Assembly (NCBI RefSeq): GCF_001039355.2
Contig: NW_019773548.1
Coordinates: 1-64,000, forward strand
From: Lingula anatina
Taxonomy: Eukaryota; Brachiopoda; Lingulata; Lingulida; Lingulidae
Length of the DNA stretch: 64,000 bases
Direction: 5' to 3'
Part shown: positions 46,614-64,000 of the stretch, piece by piece
Layout of the letters: every line of letters starts with the position of its first letter
How positions within the stretch are numbered: the first letter of the stretch is position 1
Program-made: the position numbers and the translations under genes
Notes under the pieces: model-generated
What the model was told of the DNA's origin: nothing
The model's input: only the letters and a program-made list of their open reading frames with translations
Databases searched by the model: none

Positions 46614-47086
46614 GAGTGTTCAAAAGAGATTTGGTACTTCATTAGAGTAAAAGCAATAGCATTCTTAAAAATAAATTTTCATCACGCAGCGATATTTGGG
46701 CTATAATGTCGCTTTTTAATTTACCCGTTTGACTGAAAAACGGTGTCTCATTTACCAACATAGTGTAGATTCTGCATTACTTAGACACAATGAATGTCAA
46801 CTGAATGTCAACTACGGACGTCTGTTGGAGATTTGTAACCTGACAATTTGCAAACCAAAACTGGTTGCGTATGGAATCAGAATTCTATAACAATAGTTAT
46901 TGCCAAGCAGTTTGAAACTGCTGTTCTGACTACCAGTTTTTCTTCCTCCACCGCCCACACACACTTTTCAATGATAAAAAGAAAACGTCACGTTAGCCGC
47001 CCTGATGATACAATGCCAATTGGCTTTATCGTTTAGAACATATATCAATTACAAATGTACACGATATACTTTCATCTAGGTTTACA

Positions 47087-47137
<51 letters not shown>

Positions 47138-47570
47138 TTTCTCTACGTGTTTTAAAAAATGTTGTTCTTCCAAATACACATATAGCCGTTTGAGACTTTT
47201 GGAGAACTTGGAAGATATCATCCTATGTTTCGTAAGTGCTAAAGCAAAGCAGGGCATATAAACTGGCTACTACTGCCTTTGGCTGCAATGTCGCTGGGTT
47301 GTGAGCTGTATAACTCTAGGAAGTTGTGGCCAAATTTCAAAGGCGATTTATACTGGATCAGGTTTCACAAAGGAAATTAAGAACGACGGTTAATCTTAAC
47401 TTTTAGACCAGTATTGTAATAACCAGTCGGTTGGTTATACAGGTTCTTTGATTTCTCTTTCACCAAAAGACAACTGAGACAGGCAGGTATAATTTCTGCT
47501 ACATGATTAATTTTATTCAATCGACTGTACAACTCAGGTCTCTCCTATATGTCTCTACATGTATATCTCT

Positions 47571-47609
<39 letters not shown>

Positions 47610-50600
47610 GCAGAAATCAAAGAACCTGTATAACCAAACGACTGGTTATTACAGTATGTTGGTCAACTGTAATCCAGAATAAATTTGTAGTATTCAAGTG
47701 ACTTTTAATCTGAAACAGGTGCATTTTTGCCTGGCTACAAAACAGGCTCAATACTTCATTTCAGTGAACGATTAAAGATAAACATGTACCTTGGGTCACT
47801 GCAATATCGCATCAATTTTTGTAAAGGTGAGGGTAACTTCTATGGTTGATCTTTAATTCCCCAGCCTTAAAGAGACAGGTTTATTTCCAAATGCGCTTAG
47901 CTTTTGTGTGTGTGTGTGTGTGTTGGGGGGGGGGGGGGTTGTTTGCGTGTGTTTGCGTGTAAGTATACACGTTTGTGTAATAACTCGCAACGACAAGTAT
48001 GATATCTTGAAGATCTGAAAATCATATCTGCAAGTAAGCAGTTAATCAAAATAATAATTATAATAATAATAATAACATGTGTCTGGACACCGCTTGGTTT
48101 TCCAGGAAGGCCTAACTTGTTTTTTAGTACACGTAAAAACACGCGGGTAGATTAAGCTTCCTACCGGTACATGTCAATCTTGTAAACAAAACGATTAGAT
48201 CGCACTTCAAGTTATTTGAGTGTCATGATTCAAACTTACGGCCACCATGCAAAGAACCTTTCTTATGAGCATGATATAAAAGATCTTATTCATTACCACG
48301 GATGACCAGAATGTTATCTGTCAATTACCACTCATGACAAGATTAGTTTTCTTTCATTCCCGATAAATTCAATAATGTCACCAGAAATATTTTGGTACAT
48401 ATTCTCGCGGTGGAAAAAAATTATAGATATCCTGCAACAGTTCTAAGGAAATTGCGTTCTTGAAAATTAAAGCAGATTCAATATGCGAAGAGACTAACAT
48501 ACAGATAAATATGTAACCAAGAGGAATTTGGCAGTCTCTTATTAATCCAAGGAAAGTGAATTCGTTTGGTGAAACTAGTTTCACATTTCAAGTCGACAAA
48601 ATAAAAAATTATTATTCTTATCCCAGACTCTAACCCTGATTCTCTGTTTAATACCATAAATAATACTTGTCGATCGATCCTGATGATTTTCGTCTCCAAT
48701 CCATAAGGTTGTTCAATTACGAATGGCATACCAGGACATGGGTTAATAATTGTGTAATGTTTTTTTTAAAGACACTAACACTAGCGTGCACAAAATGAAA
48801 CATTCATCTGAAATGAGATGCCAATAATTCGGCTTTACAACGAGCGAATAAACCAGCCTGCAGCTTCTTGAACAATGACATGAAACATTCAAATTATGAG
48901 CCACAAAAGCAACCTCTATCGACCCTGATTAAGTATATTCTTCCTTATTTCTGAATTATATCACATGTTGCAGCTGTTGACGTGCGGCGAGTTTAATAAC
49001 GGATGCATGACCCGATCGATTAGACTCTGGCCTTTAGGAAGGGTTACTGCTTACTGAGAAACCTCATTATTAGTTTACAAGGTCGAGCATTTTCATTACG
49101 AAGAGATTTTACAACAGGTGTGTTCTATAACAGTTATATAGTAAAGCATCCTTGATTTTTGTCATGGACCAGCTCAAGTAAACAATTTATTTATATGGTA
49201 TCATCCATATTAAGACTTTTTAAATCCACTTTTCAAGTTTGTAAATTTTCATTACTACGGAGGACCATCTTCGATTTTCAGACACTATAGCGACTGAGTT
49301 TGTGACACACCAAGCCGTGTAACAAATCCAATATGTCAGGTGTTTTATCTTTACCTTTTGCAGTATGTGTTGAATATTTGGCTTCCTAGTTATTATAGAG
49401 AAAAAATGACCGAAGGGTTCTGTAGAGGTGAAAAACTAAAGATTCCAACCTTAATTAAGCAATAGTTCTGTAAATTGCATGGACAGTACCTTTAACCAAT
49501 GACCTTTTTGTGTGGCTTCTAATGACTGCTGGAATGAATAGATCCTATACTGTGTGTTCATATATTAACAAAAAAACAACACTATTACTGGCTTGGGAAG
49601 CCTCAAATGAATGGCCAATTCCATTGTCCTTATGTGCTGGTCTTACCGTAAGGTATATAAACAATGTTCGTGAAGTTTAAAAAGTGCTGATGTGTTTTCA
49701 GTAAAGATAGTCGAACAGGTGAAAACCACATCCTACTTAAATTTTTCCTCAGGCCTTTTTCCCTCCGTTCTTGGTCAATGTATTTTTAAATTATACATCA
49801 GAGTAGGCATATGACGCATTTTGAATGTCATAATATCAAAATAATGATGACTTAACCAGGCGCTTCGAAATAGCAAACGGGATGTTAGTTTACCTGTGGG
49901 CGATTTTTGTCTAATAAAAAAACACGAAACTCGACTTTGTGGTTTTGGATTTTCTTTATTTTTCATATTACAGAAGACCGTTGGAAGTGTGTTGAGTGTT
50001 TTATGCCTACAAAGAGCACTAAGCCGCAGGCAACAAAAATACCTCTCACGAAAACAGCATCCAAAGCAGTTCAAATCTCTAGGTCGAATTCTCAAACAGC
50101 TCTTTGCACACAGATTCTAGTTACAGTACGTGAATAGACGCACTTCGAAATCCCAAATATTGTCTCTTCCCTTCACCACTGGGAGCCATCTTGGAAAAAT
50201 GTCGCCTCGCGTAGGGGGGGTGGGGGTGGGGGGTCCGTGGGTGGTGGTTTCGTACCCAGATATGGTAATATTTGCACGAGTCACTTAAGTTATCTGGGCA
50301 AGTTTCAGGAACTTGAACAAAAAAAATGATAAAATTGATTGGTCAAATCTGATTTTGATGGTCATATTGTAATAAAAGGTCACCTGGGATCCATTGATGG
50401 GTTAAATATCTAGATTTGATCGTATCTGTAAATCAAGTTGACCAGGTTTCATGCCTTTAACAAAAAGGGTGAACAACTGGTAATGTTTTTGAATGACAAA
50501 CAGCAGGCCTAGTAGGCCCTATGTCTCATGAAACCATCGACGAATTACAAGTTACACAACAGCAAAAGTCAGGGGGCACATGAACCGACTACCGACATCC

Positions 50601-51506
50601 TGTTTTGAAACTCACGCCTTATTAACCACTTCTTTTGCAATTTCTGCCGCAAATGTAGGCGTTGTAAAGTCATGGATCGCTCACGACCTCACTGGCTCAA
50701 CGTAATGGTAACCTGGAAAGATTGTACCATTTTTGGCAAGTTTTAATCTGAATGTCAAAAAACAGGTGCCCTGTCATATAATGGTAGACGAGGTTTAGTA
50801 ATGTTGTATGTTTAAAAGTTAATTCGAAAATACTATTTTATTTTGTTTAAGAATGCTATTGTTACATTCCTTTAACAAGGCTATATGTATACACACACAC
50901 ACACACATTTCAAAACATAATATTACAAACAGGTTCCACATTTGTACACATAACTGTCCGCCATGCTTTTTATCTGATAGAAGTCTTTTTAAAAGGCAGT
51001 AAAGACGTGTAGAGCTTCAACATTCAAGCTCCATATAGACTTTATTTCTTTAAGGCCAAGCAATCGGGTCCTTGACACACCGCAAAGGAAGCATTCAGCT
51101 TTATCCGACAATTTATTTCCCTTTGAGATAAGCAGCTGATAATGAAGACGGGCAGTGCGATAAGAAACAAAGTGATCTACAAGCTAGCACTCAGGGAATT
51201 CTCGGAAAATCTCAAGCAACTAGTGGGTAAATGTTTTAAGGTGAAAGACTCCTGCGGCACTAAATAACATTATGAACAAGTGGACGTGGCAGCAATGACA
51301 TTATAAGAAAACCTTGTAGCATAGTTACTGTATAAGATGAAGTTTTAATCTCGAATGCAATTTGTTTTATTGGAATAAAGCCTATTTGACAGATTTTTCC
51401 TACTTCACAAAACAACCCCTGGTCATCCAAATTATAGTCGAAGATTTGAATTCGGCTTTTTCTTATCAGCTGAGCAATATTTTATTTATTTTTACTTTTA
51501 CGTCTT
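46614..51506. other. Intergenic region without a recognised gene
   Basis: Contains a MITE at 47414-47654, poly-T at 47090-47134, (CT)n at 47574-47607 and (GT)n with poly-G at 47905-47938. The plus frame at 49970-50137 (DRWKCVECF after an AG) could be a stray exon but has no partner exon or domain. Confidence 0.45.
47414..47654. mobile_element. TA-flanked MITE with internal (CT)n
   Basis: 45-bp inverted repeats starting TTGTAATAACCAGTCG / CTGTAATAACCAGTCG, flanked by TA on both sides. 241 bp. Tc1/mariner-type by its target site. Confidence 0.8.
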
Positions 51507-51510
51507 TAAA

Positions 51511-51564
<54 letters not shown>

Positions 51565-51795
51565 GTGAATCTCTCCATCTCTTAGATGTTCTTCTGGGTC
51601 TTTTTTCTGTGTGTCAACTGCTTCCTGCAGCTTAGACACCGTACTTTTCGCAAAATGTGAGCCGTTCCAAGTATGACTGACAGTTGTGCCCTTCCAACAA
51701 TGTTAGGCAACTTCTCGAAACAGGCTTCTGCGTTCTTCGGGATTGTTCCTAGTGCCCCAATCACAACTGGTATCACTGACACTTTTGATCCTCTT
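51507..51795 (-). mobile_element. 3' end of a non-LTR retrotransposon, 5'-truncated
   Basis: Minus strand: codes SVIPVVIGALGTIPKNAEAC and SVILGTAHILRKV, the C-terminal tail common to reverse-transcriptase ORFs of several non-LTR families. After the stop the 3' end carries TCTAAGAGATGGAGAGATTC and a (TAA)n tail (ATT repeats at 51507-51564 on the plus strand). A second (ATT)n at 51798-51834 borders the other side. Part of it recurs at 58336-58490. Confidence 0.75.
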
Positions 51796-51796
51796 C

Positions 51797-51837
<41 letters not shown>

Positions 51838-52186
51838 TCCTCAAACTAACCCGATGAAAAGAGGCAAGAGTCATTTTCAGATCACTTTAAAATAGCAGAG
51901 TAACTCGTATATATATATTAACGGAACAGTAAGATAACTTAGGACAGGTTTGTACTAATTGCTTTCAACCCATGCTGTCAAAACTAGTGCTACAGCTGTC
52001 GTGTTGATCCAAAAAATCCCTGAAAGGGAAAAATTATATTCATCCCCTAAAAGGCACACGCCCTATCACGAAAGTCGGTTTCAAAAGACTTACTGTACAG
52101 TATACTACCTGATTCCCGTCACATCAATCACTGAACCATGATAAGAGATTAGTATAACAATAATATAAAAAAAAAGAATAAGAAAA

Positions 52187-52256
52187 GGTTCTGACTGTGA
52201 ACCGAACCCTCTAAGCTGAGATAAGCAGTCAAGAACGTTACCACTCGGCCATCATT
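52187..52256 (-). ncRNA. tRNA-Ser-like sequence (tRNA pseudogene or SINE head), copy 1
   Basis: Minus strand: TGGCCGAGTGGTAACG (A box), GACTGCTTATCT at the anticodon-arm position, GGTTCGGTTC (B-box-like, imperfect), then a T run that could end Pol III transcription. It cannot fold as a normal tRNA with a paired acceptor stem that I can see. Confidence 0.5.
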
Positions 52257-53061
52257 ATTGTAGTGCTATTGACAATATATGATACCTTTTACACATGCCA
52301 AAGCTTTACGGAAATCACTTAAGGCTAGAAAATGCCTTCAAAATATACTTTTAACAGTTATAATCAAATTCAAACTACGGCCACTATCTTCCCACTGCCC
52401 TAAGGTATTGCCACACCTGTCAGTTGTCAACGGGTCGTTGTAGTTTTGGAGAAAACGTGAAAAGGGCACTTCGGCTCATCTTCAATTACCAAATAGGCGT
52501 AGAAGACAGGGAAGGGCGATCCCATTATCTTCACCTCAGTCATAAACACAAGCAGCAGGACACGGTAAAGAGGATAACAAATATCTTTCTGCACACTTTT
52601 AAAACCGTAACACCCACTTACAATTTGCTACCTTTGCACTTTTGCTACCAGGAGTAAGATTTCACCACAGATTTGCCCACAGAGAGTATAATTGTTTCAG
52701 TTGGATTATATCCACTTACAACAAACACCCACTTAAAATTTGCTTCCTATGCGCTTTTGCCATGCACAAGGAGTAAGATTTAACCGCAGGTTTGCCCACG
52801 GAGAGCATTTTTGCATCAGCTGGATTACTTCACGCACGCTGAAGAAATCAGAAAGAAGGCGTTGAATGATACTCCTTAATGCGTACAAATATAATATATA
52901 AACACACTGGCAAAATAAAGACAGAAGAGGAAGAAAAAGAAGGGAAAAGAGCAACTTCCGCCAGCCGCCCTAGCCTTTCCTTGGTTAATCCTGTCGTCTA
53001 TTCTTTCTATATACTCTCAGCGATCTTAATGAAGATAGAGATTATATCACAACTAAACAGC

Positions 53062-54098
53062 AAAGCTCGCAAACATACAAACACCATACAAGAAATGAGA
53101 CAGCAAAGCTGTCAAATGTTCGGACACATACCCCGGTATGTGTGCATATGTATGACGTTGCACGCACTCGCGAAGGACAGCAAACAACGAAAACAACAAC
53201 AACAACAATCTACATGCATTTTCATTGGTATCGTATGTGTGGGCAACGTATGTATCGTGAATAATTTTTACTAATCGTTTGAAGGTAACTTCCGTCTTTT
53301 GTCACTTTTCTCATTTATTGCAACGTAATGTACAGTAGAAATGAGGCGTTGGCTCATCAGTTGTAATCGGATAACATTTATTAAAATGTAGGTAACGTAC
53401 ATGTATCGAGTGATATCAAACTCCATGTCAAACTCCGTATGGAAAAAATAACAATGAAGATTAGAATATGCGACGTAGAAACATACATGGTTGCAAGCAC
53501 TTATATAATTACATTGTTGCGCCAACGGACAACAACAAAAATAACAACAACAATCTACACGCAATTTGGTAACGTAGTCTACTAGATCAATGCATCGGTA
53601 ACGTTTATGCATAATAAGAATAATTTTTCCAATATTTTGAAGAAAACTTCCCTCTTTTGTCCCGTTTTTATTTTATTATAACGTTATGTATATTAAAAAT
53701 AATGTCTTGCAGCACCAGAGGTTGTAATCAGCCAACAGTAAAAAAAATATAGGTAACGTATATTGTATCGAGGGATATCAAACCCCGTATATAACAAAGC
53801 AAATTGTGCGACGTAGAAACATACGTGCCCTCATGTAGGCCTATGAGGTTGCACGCACTCACACTGCATGAACATACAACAAACAACGAAAATAACAACA
53901 ACAGCAATCTCCACGCAATTAAGTAACGTATACATGTATCGGTAACGTATTTGGTTCAATGCCCGAGCTTTTGATTTGTTGCATTCTTCAGATCAGGGAC
54001 TCATGCAATAAACAATTAGTAAACTCCTAACATACATGTAAGTGTACGAATGTACGACGACGCATGCACTCACAGTACAAGCAATGAAACAATATTAA
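53062..54098. other. AT-rich intergenic stretch of copy 1 only
   Basis: Contains loosely repeated units built around AACAACAACAA, GGTAACGTA and GTGCGACGTAGAAACATACG, spaced about 350-450 bases (53130-53290, 53490-53620, 53770-53950, and again after the gap). Looks like a degenerate tandem array. No gene. Confidence 0.5.
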
Positions 54099-54810
54099 AG
54101 GGATAATCTTGAACTCTTCGTTTTGGCCAAAAAATGAATTTTCCTGGAGTAAACAACAATTTTCCCATACTTACCAATGGTTAATGAATCCATTTTTACA
54201 TTCAAAGTTAGTCCCTGTTTTTTTCTAAAAAAGTTTNNNNNNNNNNNNNNNNNNNNNNNNNNNNNNNNNNNNNNNNNNNNNNNNNNNNNNNNNNNNNNNN
54301 NNNNNNNNNNNNNNNNNNNNNNNNNNNNNNNNNNNNNNNNNNNNNNNNNNNNNNNNNNNNNNNNNNNNNNNNNNNNNNNNNNNNNNNNNNNNNNNNNNNN
54401 NNNNNNNNNNNNNNNNNNNNNNNNNNNNNNNNNNNNNNNNNNNNNNNNNNNNNNNNNNNNNNNNNNNNNNNNNNNNNNNNNNNNNNNNNNNNNNNNNNNN
54501 NNNNNNNNNNNNNNNNNNNNNNNNNNNNNNNNNNNNNNNNNNNNNNNNNNNNNNNNNNNNNNNNNNNNNNNNNNNNNNNNNNNNNNNNNNNNNNNNNNNN
54601 NNNNNNNNNNNNNNNNNNNNNNNNNNNNNNNCTCTTAAGAGGTTATAACAGAGTATAGCCATCAATGGAGGTCTAAAGACAAGCTCAGATATCAGAATAA
54701 TAGCTATAACTGCCGTTTTTGTGGTAAAACACAATGCATTATGTTTCTATGAGTTGTTCACAATGTTTTTATTGTGAAATATAGATCTCATACGAAGAGT
54801 CATTATCCCT
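54099..54810. mobile_element. piggyBac-type MITE, copy 3, containing an assembly gap
   Basis: Termini and TTAA flanks (54095-54098, 54811-54814) match the other two copies. The 395-N gap at 54237-54631 lies inside it, probably because the internal palindrome or repeat could not be assembled. True length is likely about 300-340 bp. Confidence 0.8.
54237..54631. other. Assembly gap (395 N)
   Basis: Run of N. The long open frames crossing it are artefacts of translating N as X. Confidence 0.99.
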
Positions 54811-55650
54811 TTAACAGCGACAATCTTCACGCAATTTGGTAACGTGTGTACCGGTAAGGTAGGCCTAGGCCTATATGTAGGGGAGGTCATGTGAAAAAAT
54901 TTCTACAAAACGATTGAAGAAAACTTCCCTCTTTTGTCCCGTTTCTATTTTATTGGGACGTAATAAAAGTTATGTGTTGGCTCACCAGAAGTTGTCAGCA
55001 GCAAACAGTTTTTAAAAATATAGTCTAGAGGTAGATCTAACGTAGGCCTATGCATGGAGCGATTTGTAAAAAGTTGAGATGTAACAAAAAAGAATGTGCG
55101 ACGTAGTAACAAATGTATGTAAGGCCCCCCTACCGACGGACAGGCGATGAAAACAATAACATCAACAGTGTAAATGATTTTTACCTACCGTTTGAAAGCA
55201 ACTTCCCCCTTTTTTCTCGTTTCTATTTCAATGTAGATCTAAGGCTGCATAATTAAAATTAGATGTTGGCTCACTTTTTTTTTTTTTTTTTTTTTTTTCA
55301 CAACAACGTTCTGTGTTCACTGGGAACATATTCGCAGTTGGCTCAACCTAGAACCACCATTGTTCCTGTCCCCACGACCATGTTGCTTCCTTCAAAATAA
55401 GTTAGGGAATTTACAGGCAAATTATGTAACCAATTTGACTTCATTGCGTTTGATGCGACAGACGCAGATGAGATTGCAGAGAGCAGCTGTTCCCGCCTCC
55501 TTTTACGAAAGATCATGAAGTCGTGTTGTCGAGGGTGCTGAACATTTAGGCCCCTGGTTAAAGCGCATTAAATGGGCGAATAAATTGCTCAGTATTTATG
55601 CAGGATACTGCTGTGTGAAATATGTGCAGCACTTCTGATAAAAGCCTATA

Positions 55651-57567
<1,917 letters not shown>

Positions 57568-57588
57568 GTATGTTCAGAGTGAGAATAT

Positions 57589-57794
57589 GAGTGCATTCCC
57601 ATAGATTTAGATCCATCTAGATCGACCTAACTCCCTGGGAGTTCACGCTAAATTGCTGTAAGCCGAGCGCTCACGGCAGTTAATTACCCCCTTACTTAGT
57701 ATGCGGGACAGACATTTAAGCCGGCTAAGCTGACAGTATTCTAGTGAGACTCCCCACAGAGATAGATCGATCTAAAATCTGTGGGAATGGGGTC
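57589..57794. mobile_element. Harbinger-type MITE, copy 2
   Basis: Starts GAGTGCATTCCCA, ends TGGGAATGGGGTC, flanked by TAT on both sides. 206 bp. Same family as 35948-36162. Sits in the intron after ANKRD16 exon 4. Confidence 0.85.
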
Positions 57795-57959
57795 TATGAT
57801 TCAGGTATAAATCTTGTTGAAAGGAATGACAAGCAGGGTCCAGTTTCATCAACACTGGAAAGTGCTATCCTCTGAATAACACTGTAAATTAGCTGGAATC
57901 GTTATCCTCTGGGCAATTACTAGTATCCTGTGGGTAAAGTAATGTTTCCTAAACACTAA

Positions 57960-58172
57960 GAGTGCATTCCCAGAGATTTAGATCAGTCCATCCGGATCAA
58001 CCTAACTCCCTGGGGGTTCACGCTAAATTGCGGTCAGCCGAGCGCTCACGGCAGTAAATTACGCCCTTACAGCTTTTAGTAGGCAGGACAGACGCTTAAG
58101 CTGGCTAAGCTGACAGTAATCTAGAGACTCCCCACAGGGATAGATCGATCTAAAATCTGTGGGAATGGGGTC
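57960..58172. mobile_element. Harbinger-type MITE, copy 3
   Basis: Starts GAGTGCATTCCCA, ends TGGGAATGGGGTC, flanked by TAA on both sides (57957-57959, 58173-58175). Confidence 0.85.
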
Positions 58173-58335
58173 TAATTTTTATTTCTGATATTGCTATCCA
58201 GTGATAAAAATGTCTCCTTTCCTCAGGATAGCTGCCAGTTGAGTTCAGGTGATTAATTCTCACCACTGTTTTTTACAGAAATGTTACAACAATAGGCCCA
58301 GCATGTTGCAGTCAGAGCTGCTGTATGCTTTTTAN

Positions 58336-58490
58336 GGACTTTTCGCAAAATGTGAGCCGTTCCAAGTATGACTGACAGTTGTGCCCTTCCAACAATGTTA
58401 GGCAACTTCTCGAAACAGGCTTCTGCGTTCTTCGGGATTGTTCCTAGTGCCCCAATCACAACTGGTATCACTGACACTTTTGATCCTCTT
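58336..58490 (-). mobile_element. Non-LTR retrotransposon 3' fragment, second copy (cut by gap)
   Basis: Same as 51642-51795. Its 3' part is lost at the N at 58335. Confidence 0.75.
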
Positions 58491-58491
58491 C

Positions 58492-58532
<41 letters not shown>

Positions 58533-58760
58533 TCCTCAAACTAACCCGATGAAAAGAGGCAAGAGTCATTTTCAGATCACTTTAAAATAGCAGAGTAACG
58601 CGTAGGGAAAAATTATATTCATCCCCTAAAAGGCACACGCCCTATCACGAAAGTCGGTAAAAGATTTGCTGTACAGTATACTACCTGATTCCCGTCACAT
58701 CAATCACTGAACCATGATAAGAGATTAGTATAACAATAATATAAAAAAAAAGAATAAGAA

Positions 58761-58831
58761 AAGGTTCTAACTGTGAACCGAACCCTCTAAGCTGAGATAA
58801 GCAGTCAAGAACGTTACCACTCGGCCATCAT
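58761..58831 (-). ncRNA. tRNA-Ser-like sequence, copy 2
   Basis: Counterpart of 52187-52256 in the second block, differing by one base that I can see. Confidence 0.5.
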
Positions 58832-59622
58832 TATTGTAGTGCTATTGACAATATATGATACCTTTTACACATGCCAAAGCTTTACGGAAATTACTTAAGG
58901 CTAGAAAATGCCTTCAAAATATACTTTTAACAGTTATAATCAAATTCAAACTACGGCCACTATCTTCCCACTGCCCTAAGGTATTGCCACACCTGTCAGT
59001 TGTCAACGGGTCGTTGTAGTTTTGGAGAAAACGTGAAAAGGGCACTTCGGCTCATCTTCAATTACCAAATAGGCGTAGAAGACAGGGAAGGGCGATCCCA
59101 TTATCTTCACCTCAGTCATAAACACAAGCAGCAGGACACGGTAAAGAGGATAACAAATATCTTTCTGCACACTTTTAAAACCGTAACACCCACTTACAAT
59201 TTGCTACCTATGCACTTTTGCTACCAGGAGTAAGATTTCACCACAGATTTGCCCACAGAGAGTATAATTGTTTCAGTTGGATTATATCCACTTACAACAT
59301 GCGCTTTTGCCATGCACAAGGAGTAAGATTTAACCGCAGGTTTGCCCACGGAGAGCATTTTTGCATCAGCTGGATTACTTCACGCACGCTGAAGAAATCA
59401 GAAAGAAGGCGTTGCATGATACTCCTTAACAAGTGAGTGCAAATATAATATATAATCACACTGGCAAAATAAAGACAGAAGAGGCAGAAAAAGAAGGGAA
59501 AAGAGCAACTTCCGCCAGTCGCCCTTACCTTTCCTTGGTTAATCCTGCCGTCTATTCTTTCTATATACTTTCAGCGATGTTAATGAAGGTAGAGATTATA
59601 TTACAACTAGACAGCAAAGCTA

Positions 59623-59843
59623 CCCAACTACCAGACTCGGCACCGAATGATCCTGAATTCACCGGTAGATCGGACCACACTACCCGTTTTCAAGGTGTGT
59701 ATCAGTACGCATTTCACAGTATCAGACGCGACACCGCTCTTGCCTTGTACGCGATGTGATAGTGACGATTCTCAGCGGGGTTGAAAGGTATTGCATCACT
59801 ACTCAAAATTTGGGATCATTCGGTGCCGAGTCTGGTGGTTGGG
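59623..59843. mobile_element. TA-flanked MITE in one haplotype only
   Basis: Ends CCCAACTACCAGACTCGG and complement of CCCAACCACCAGACTCGG, about 30 bp inverted, flanked by TA. 221 bp. Occupies the place of the 1.9-kb segment found in copy 1. Confidence 0.8.
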
Positions 59844-60497
59844 TAGGCCTGGAAATTGTCAGCAGCAAACAGTTTTTAAATATATAGTCTAGGTAGATCT
59901 AACGAAGGCCTATGTATCGAGCGATTTGTAAAAAGTTGAGAAGTAACAAAAAAGAATGTGCGACGTAGTAACAAATGTATGTAGGCCCCCCTACCGACGG
60001 ACAGGCGATGAAAACAATAACATCAACAGTGTAAATGATTTTTACCTACCGTTTGAAAGCAACTTCCCTCTTTTGTCTCGTTTCTATTTCAATGTAGATC
60101 TAAGGCTGCATAATTAAAATTAGATGTTGGCTCACATTTTTTTTTCACAGCAACGTTCTGTGTTCACTGGGAACATATTCGCAGTTGGCTCAACCTAGAA
60201 CCACCATTGTTCCTGTCCCCACGACCATGTTGCTTCCTTCAAAATAAGTTAGGGAATTTATAGGCAAATTATGTAACCAATTTGACTTCATTGCGTTTGA
60301 TGCGACAGACGCAGATGAGATTGCAGAGAGCAGCTGTTCCCGCCTCCTTTTACGAAAGATCATGAAGTCGTGTTGTCGAGGGTGCTGAACATTTAGGCCC
60401 CTGGTTAAAGCGCATTAAATGGGCGAATAAATTGCTCAGTATTTATGCAGGATACTGTTGTGTGAAATATGTGCAGCACTTCTGATAAAAGCCTATA

Positions 60498-63607
<3,110 letters not shown>

Positions 63608-64000
63608 GTTAGGCTGGGTTCATGCTAGGATGGAATGGCACCCATAGCGAATATTGAATGCAGTAATTACTCAGTTTTTTCAATGGGCAAAAATTATCAC
63701 ACTTTCATATAGATAATTTGATAATCACAAAATTGTGCTTCTGTATATAGCATTTTTGGTACTTTTACTGAACAGAATAGAAATGTAGAGTAACCTTCAT
63801 TTTAATTTTGTTGCCACTCGATATTGAATACTAGCAATGTTTTAATTGTAAGAAATTTATATGATTTAAAGAAAATACAGTGTCTGTAAAATTCATAATT
63901 TTCCCCCATTGAAAAGATCAAGTAATTACTTTAAGTTACTGCCTGTGTAATTAAATTAATACCAAGATACCAATTGAATGATATATTGGTTTGTAACTGA
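63608..64000 (+). other. Intron of ANKRD16 running off the window
   Basis: AT-rich, no further ankyrin exon seen before the end. Confidence 0.7.

Noticed and set aside
49907-50137. Frame with DRWKCVECF after an AG acceptor
   Set aside because: No neighbouring exon, no donor with good consensus and no domain beyond two cysteines.
54177-54734. 150-170 residue frames on both strands
   Set aside because: Almost entirely X from the 395-N gap.

Overview
The window is nuclear DNA of a multicellular animal. It has many GT-AG introns, a metazoan-type chitin synthase, an ANKRD16 orthologue, a rhodopsin-type GPCR, microsatellites and dozens of short inverted-repeat transposons. A marine invertebrate is likely (lancelet or lophotrochozoan such as a mollusc, brachiopod or annelid). 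Nothing in the window fixes the phylum. There is no bacterial-style operon, CRISPR array or intact virus.

Layout. (1) 1-30016, plus strand: a chitin synthase gene of 23 coding exons (8287-30016, about 1411 residues). It has nine N-terminal membrane segments, the family-2 glycosyltransferase core, a second membrane bundle, two tandem SAM domains and two last membrane segments. Exon 1 and the start of exon 2 are present a second time upstream (2897-3352, 6782-6956), because block 1-6956 repeats 6958-12330 across a single N. (2) 33.5-37.4 kb, plus: the C-terminal four exons of a SABATH-like (Methyltransf_7) carboxyl methyltransferase. Its N-terminal SAM-binding exons were not found. (3) 45116-46288, plus: an intronless rhodopsin-like peptide-type GPCR with degenerate DRY and NPxxY motifs. 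(4) 55651-57567 and 60498-63607, plus: two near-identical copies of an ANKRD16 gene. The first loses its 3' end at a single N and the second runs off the window.

The introns and intergenic DNA are full of mobile elements: a TTAA-flanked piggyBac-type MITE (3 copies), a TAA/TAT-flanked Harbinger-type MITE (5 to 6 copies), several TA-flanked MITEs, two dead Tc1 transposases (one split by a 1.6-kb palindromic element), a non-LTR retrotransposon tail, and paired elements with a TATA box and the start of an ORF.

Two large repeats (5' chitin synthase and ANKRD16 regions) and one 0.2-kb repeat (28.6-29.0 kb) each meet exactly at a single N. They look like alternative haplotypes or unmerged contig ends laid head to tail, not true gene duplications. 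The genes do not form one pathway. The most interesting protein-level points are the tandem SAM module inside a chitin synthase, an animal SABATH-like methyltransferase, and the partial conservation in ANKRD16 of the lysines linked to alanyl-tRNA synthetase proofreading.
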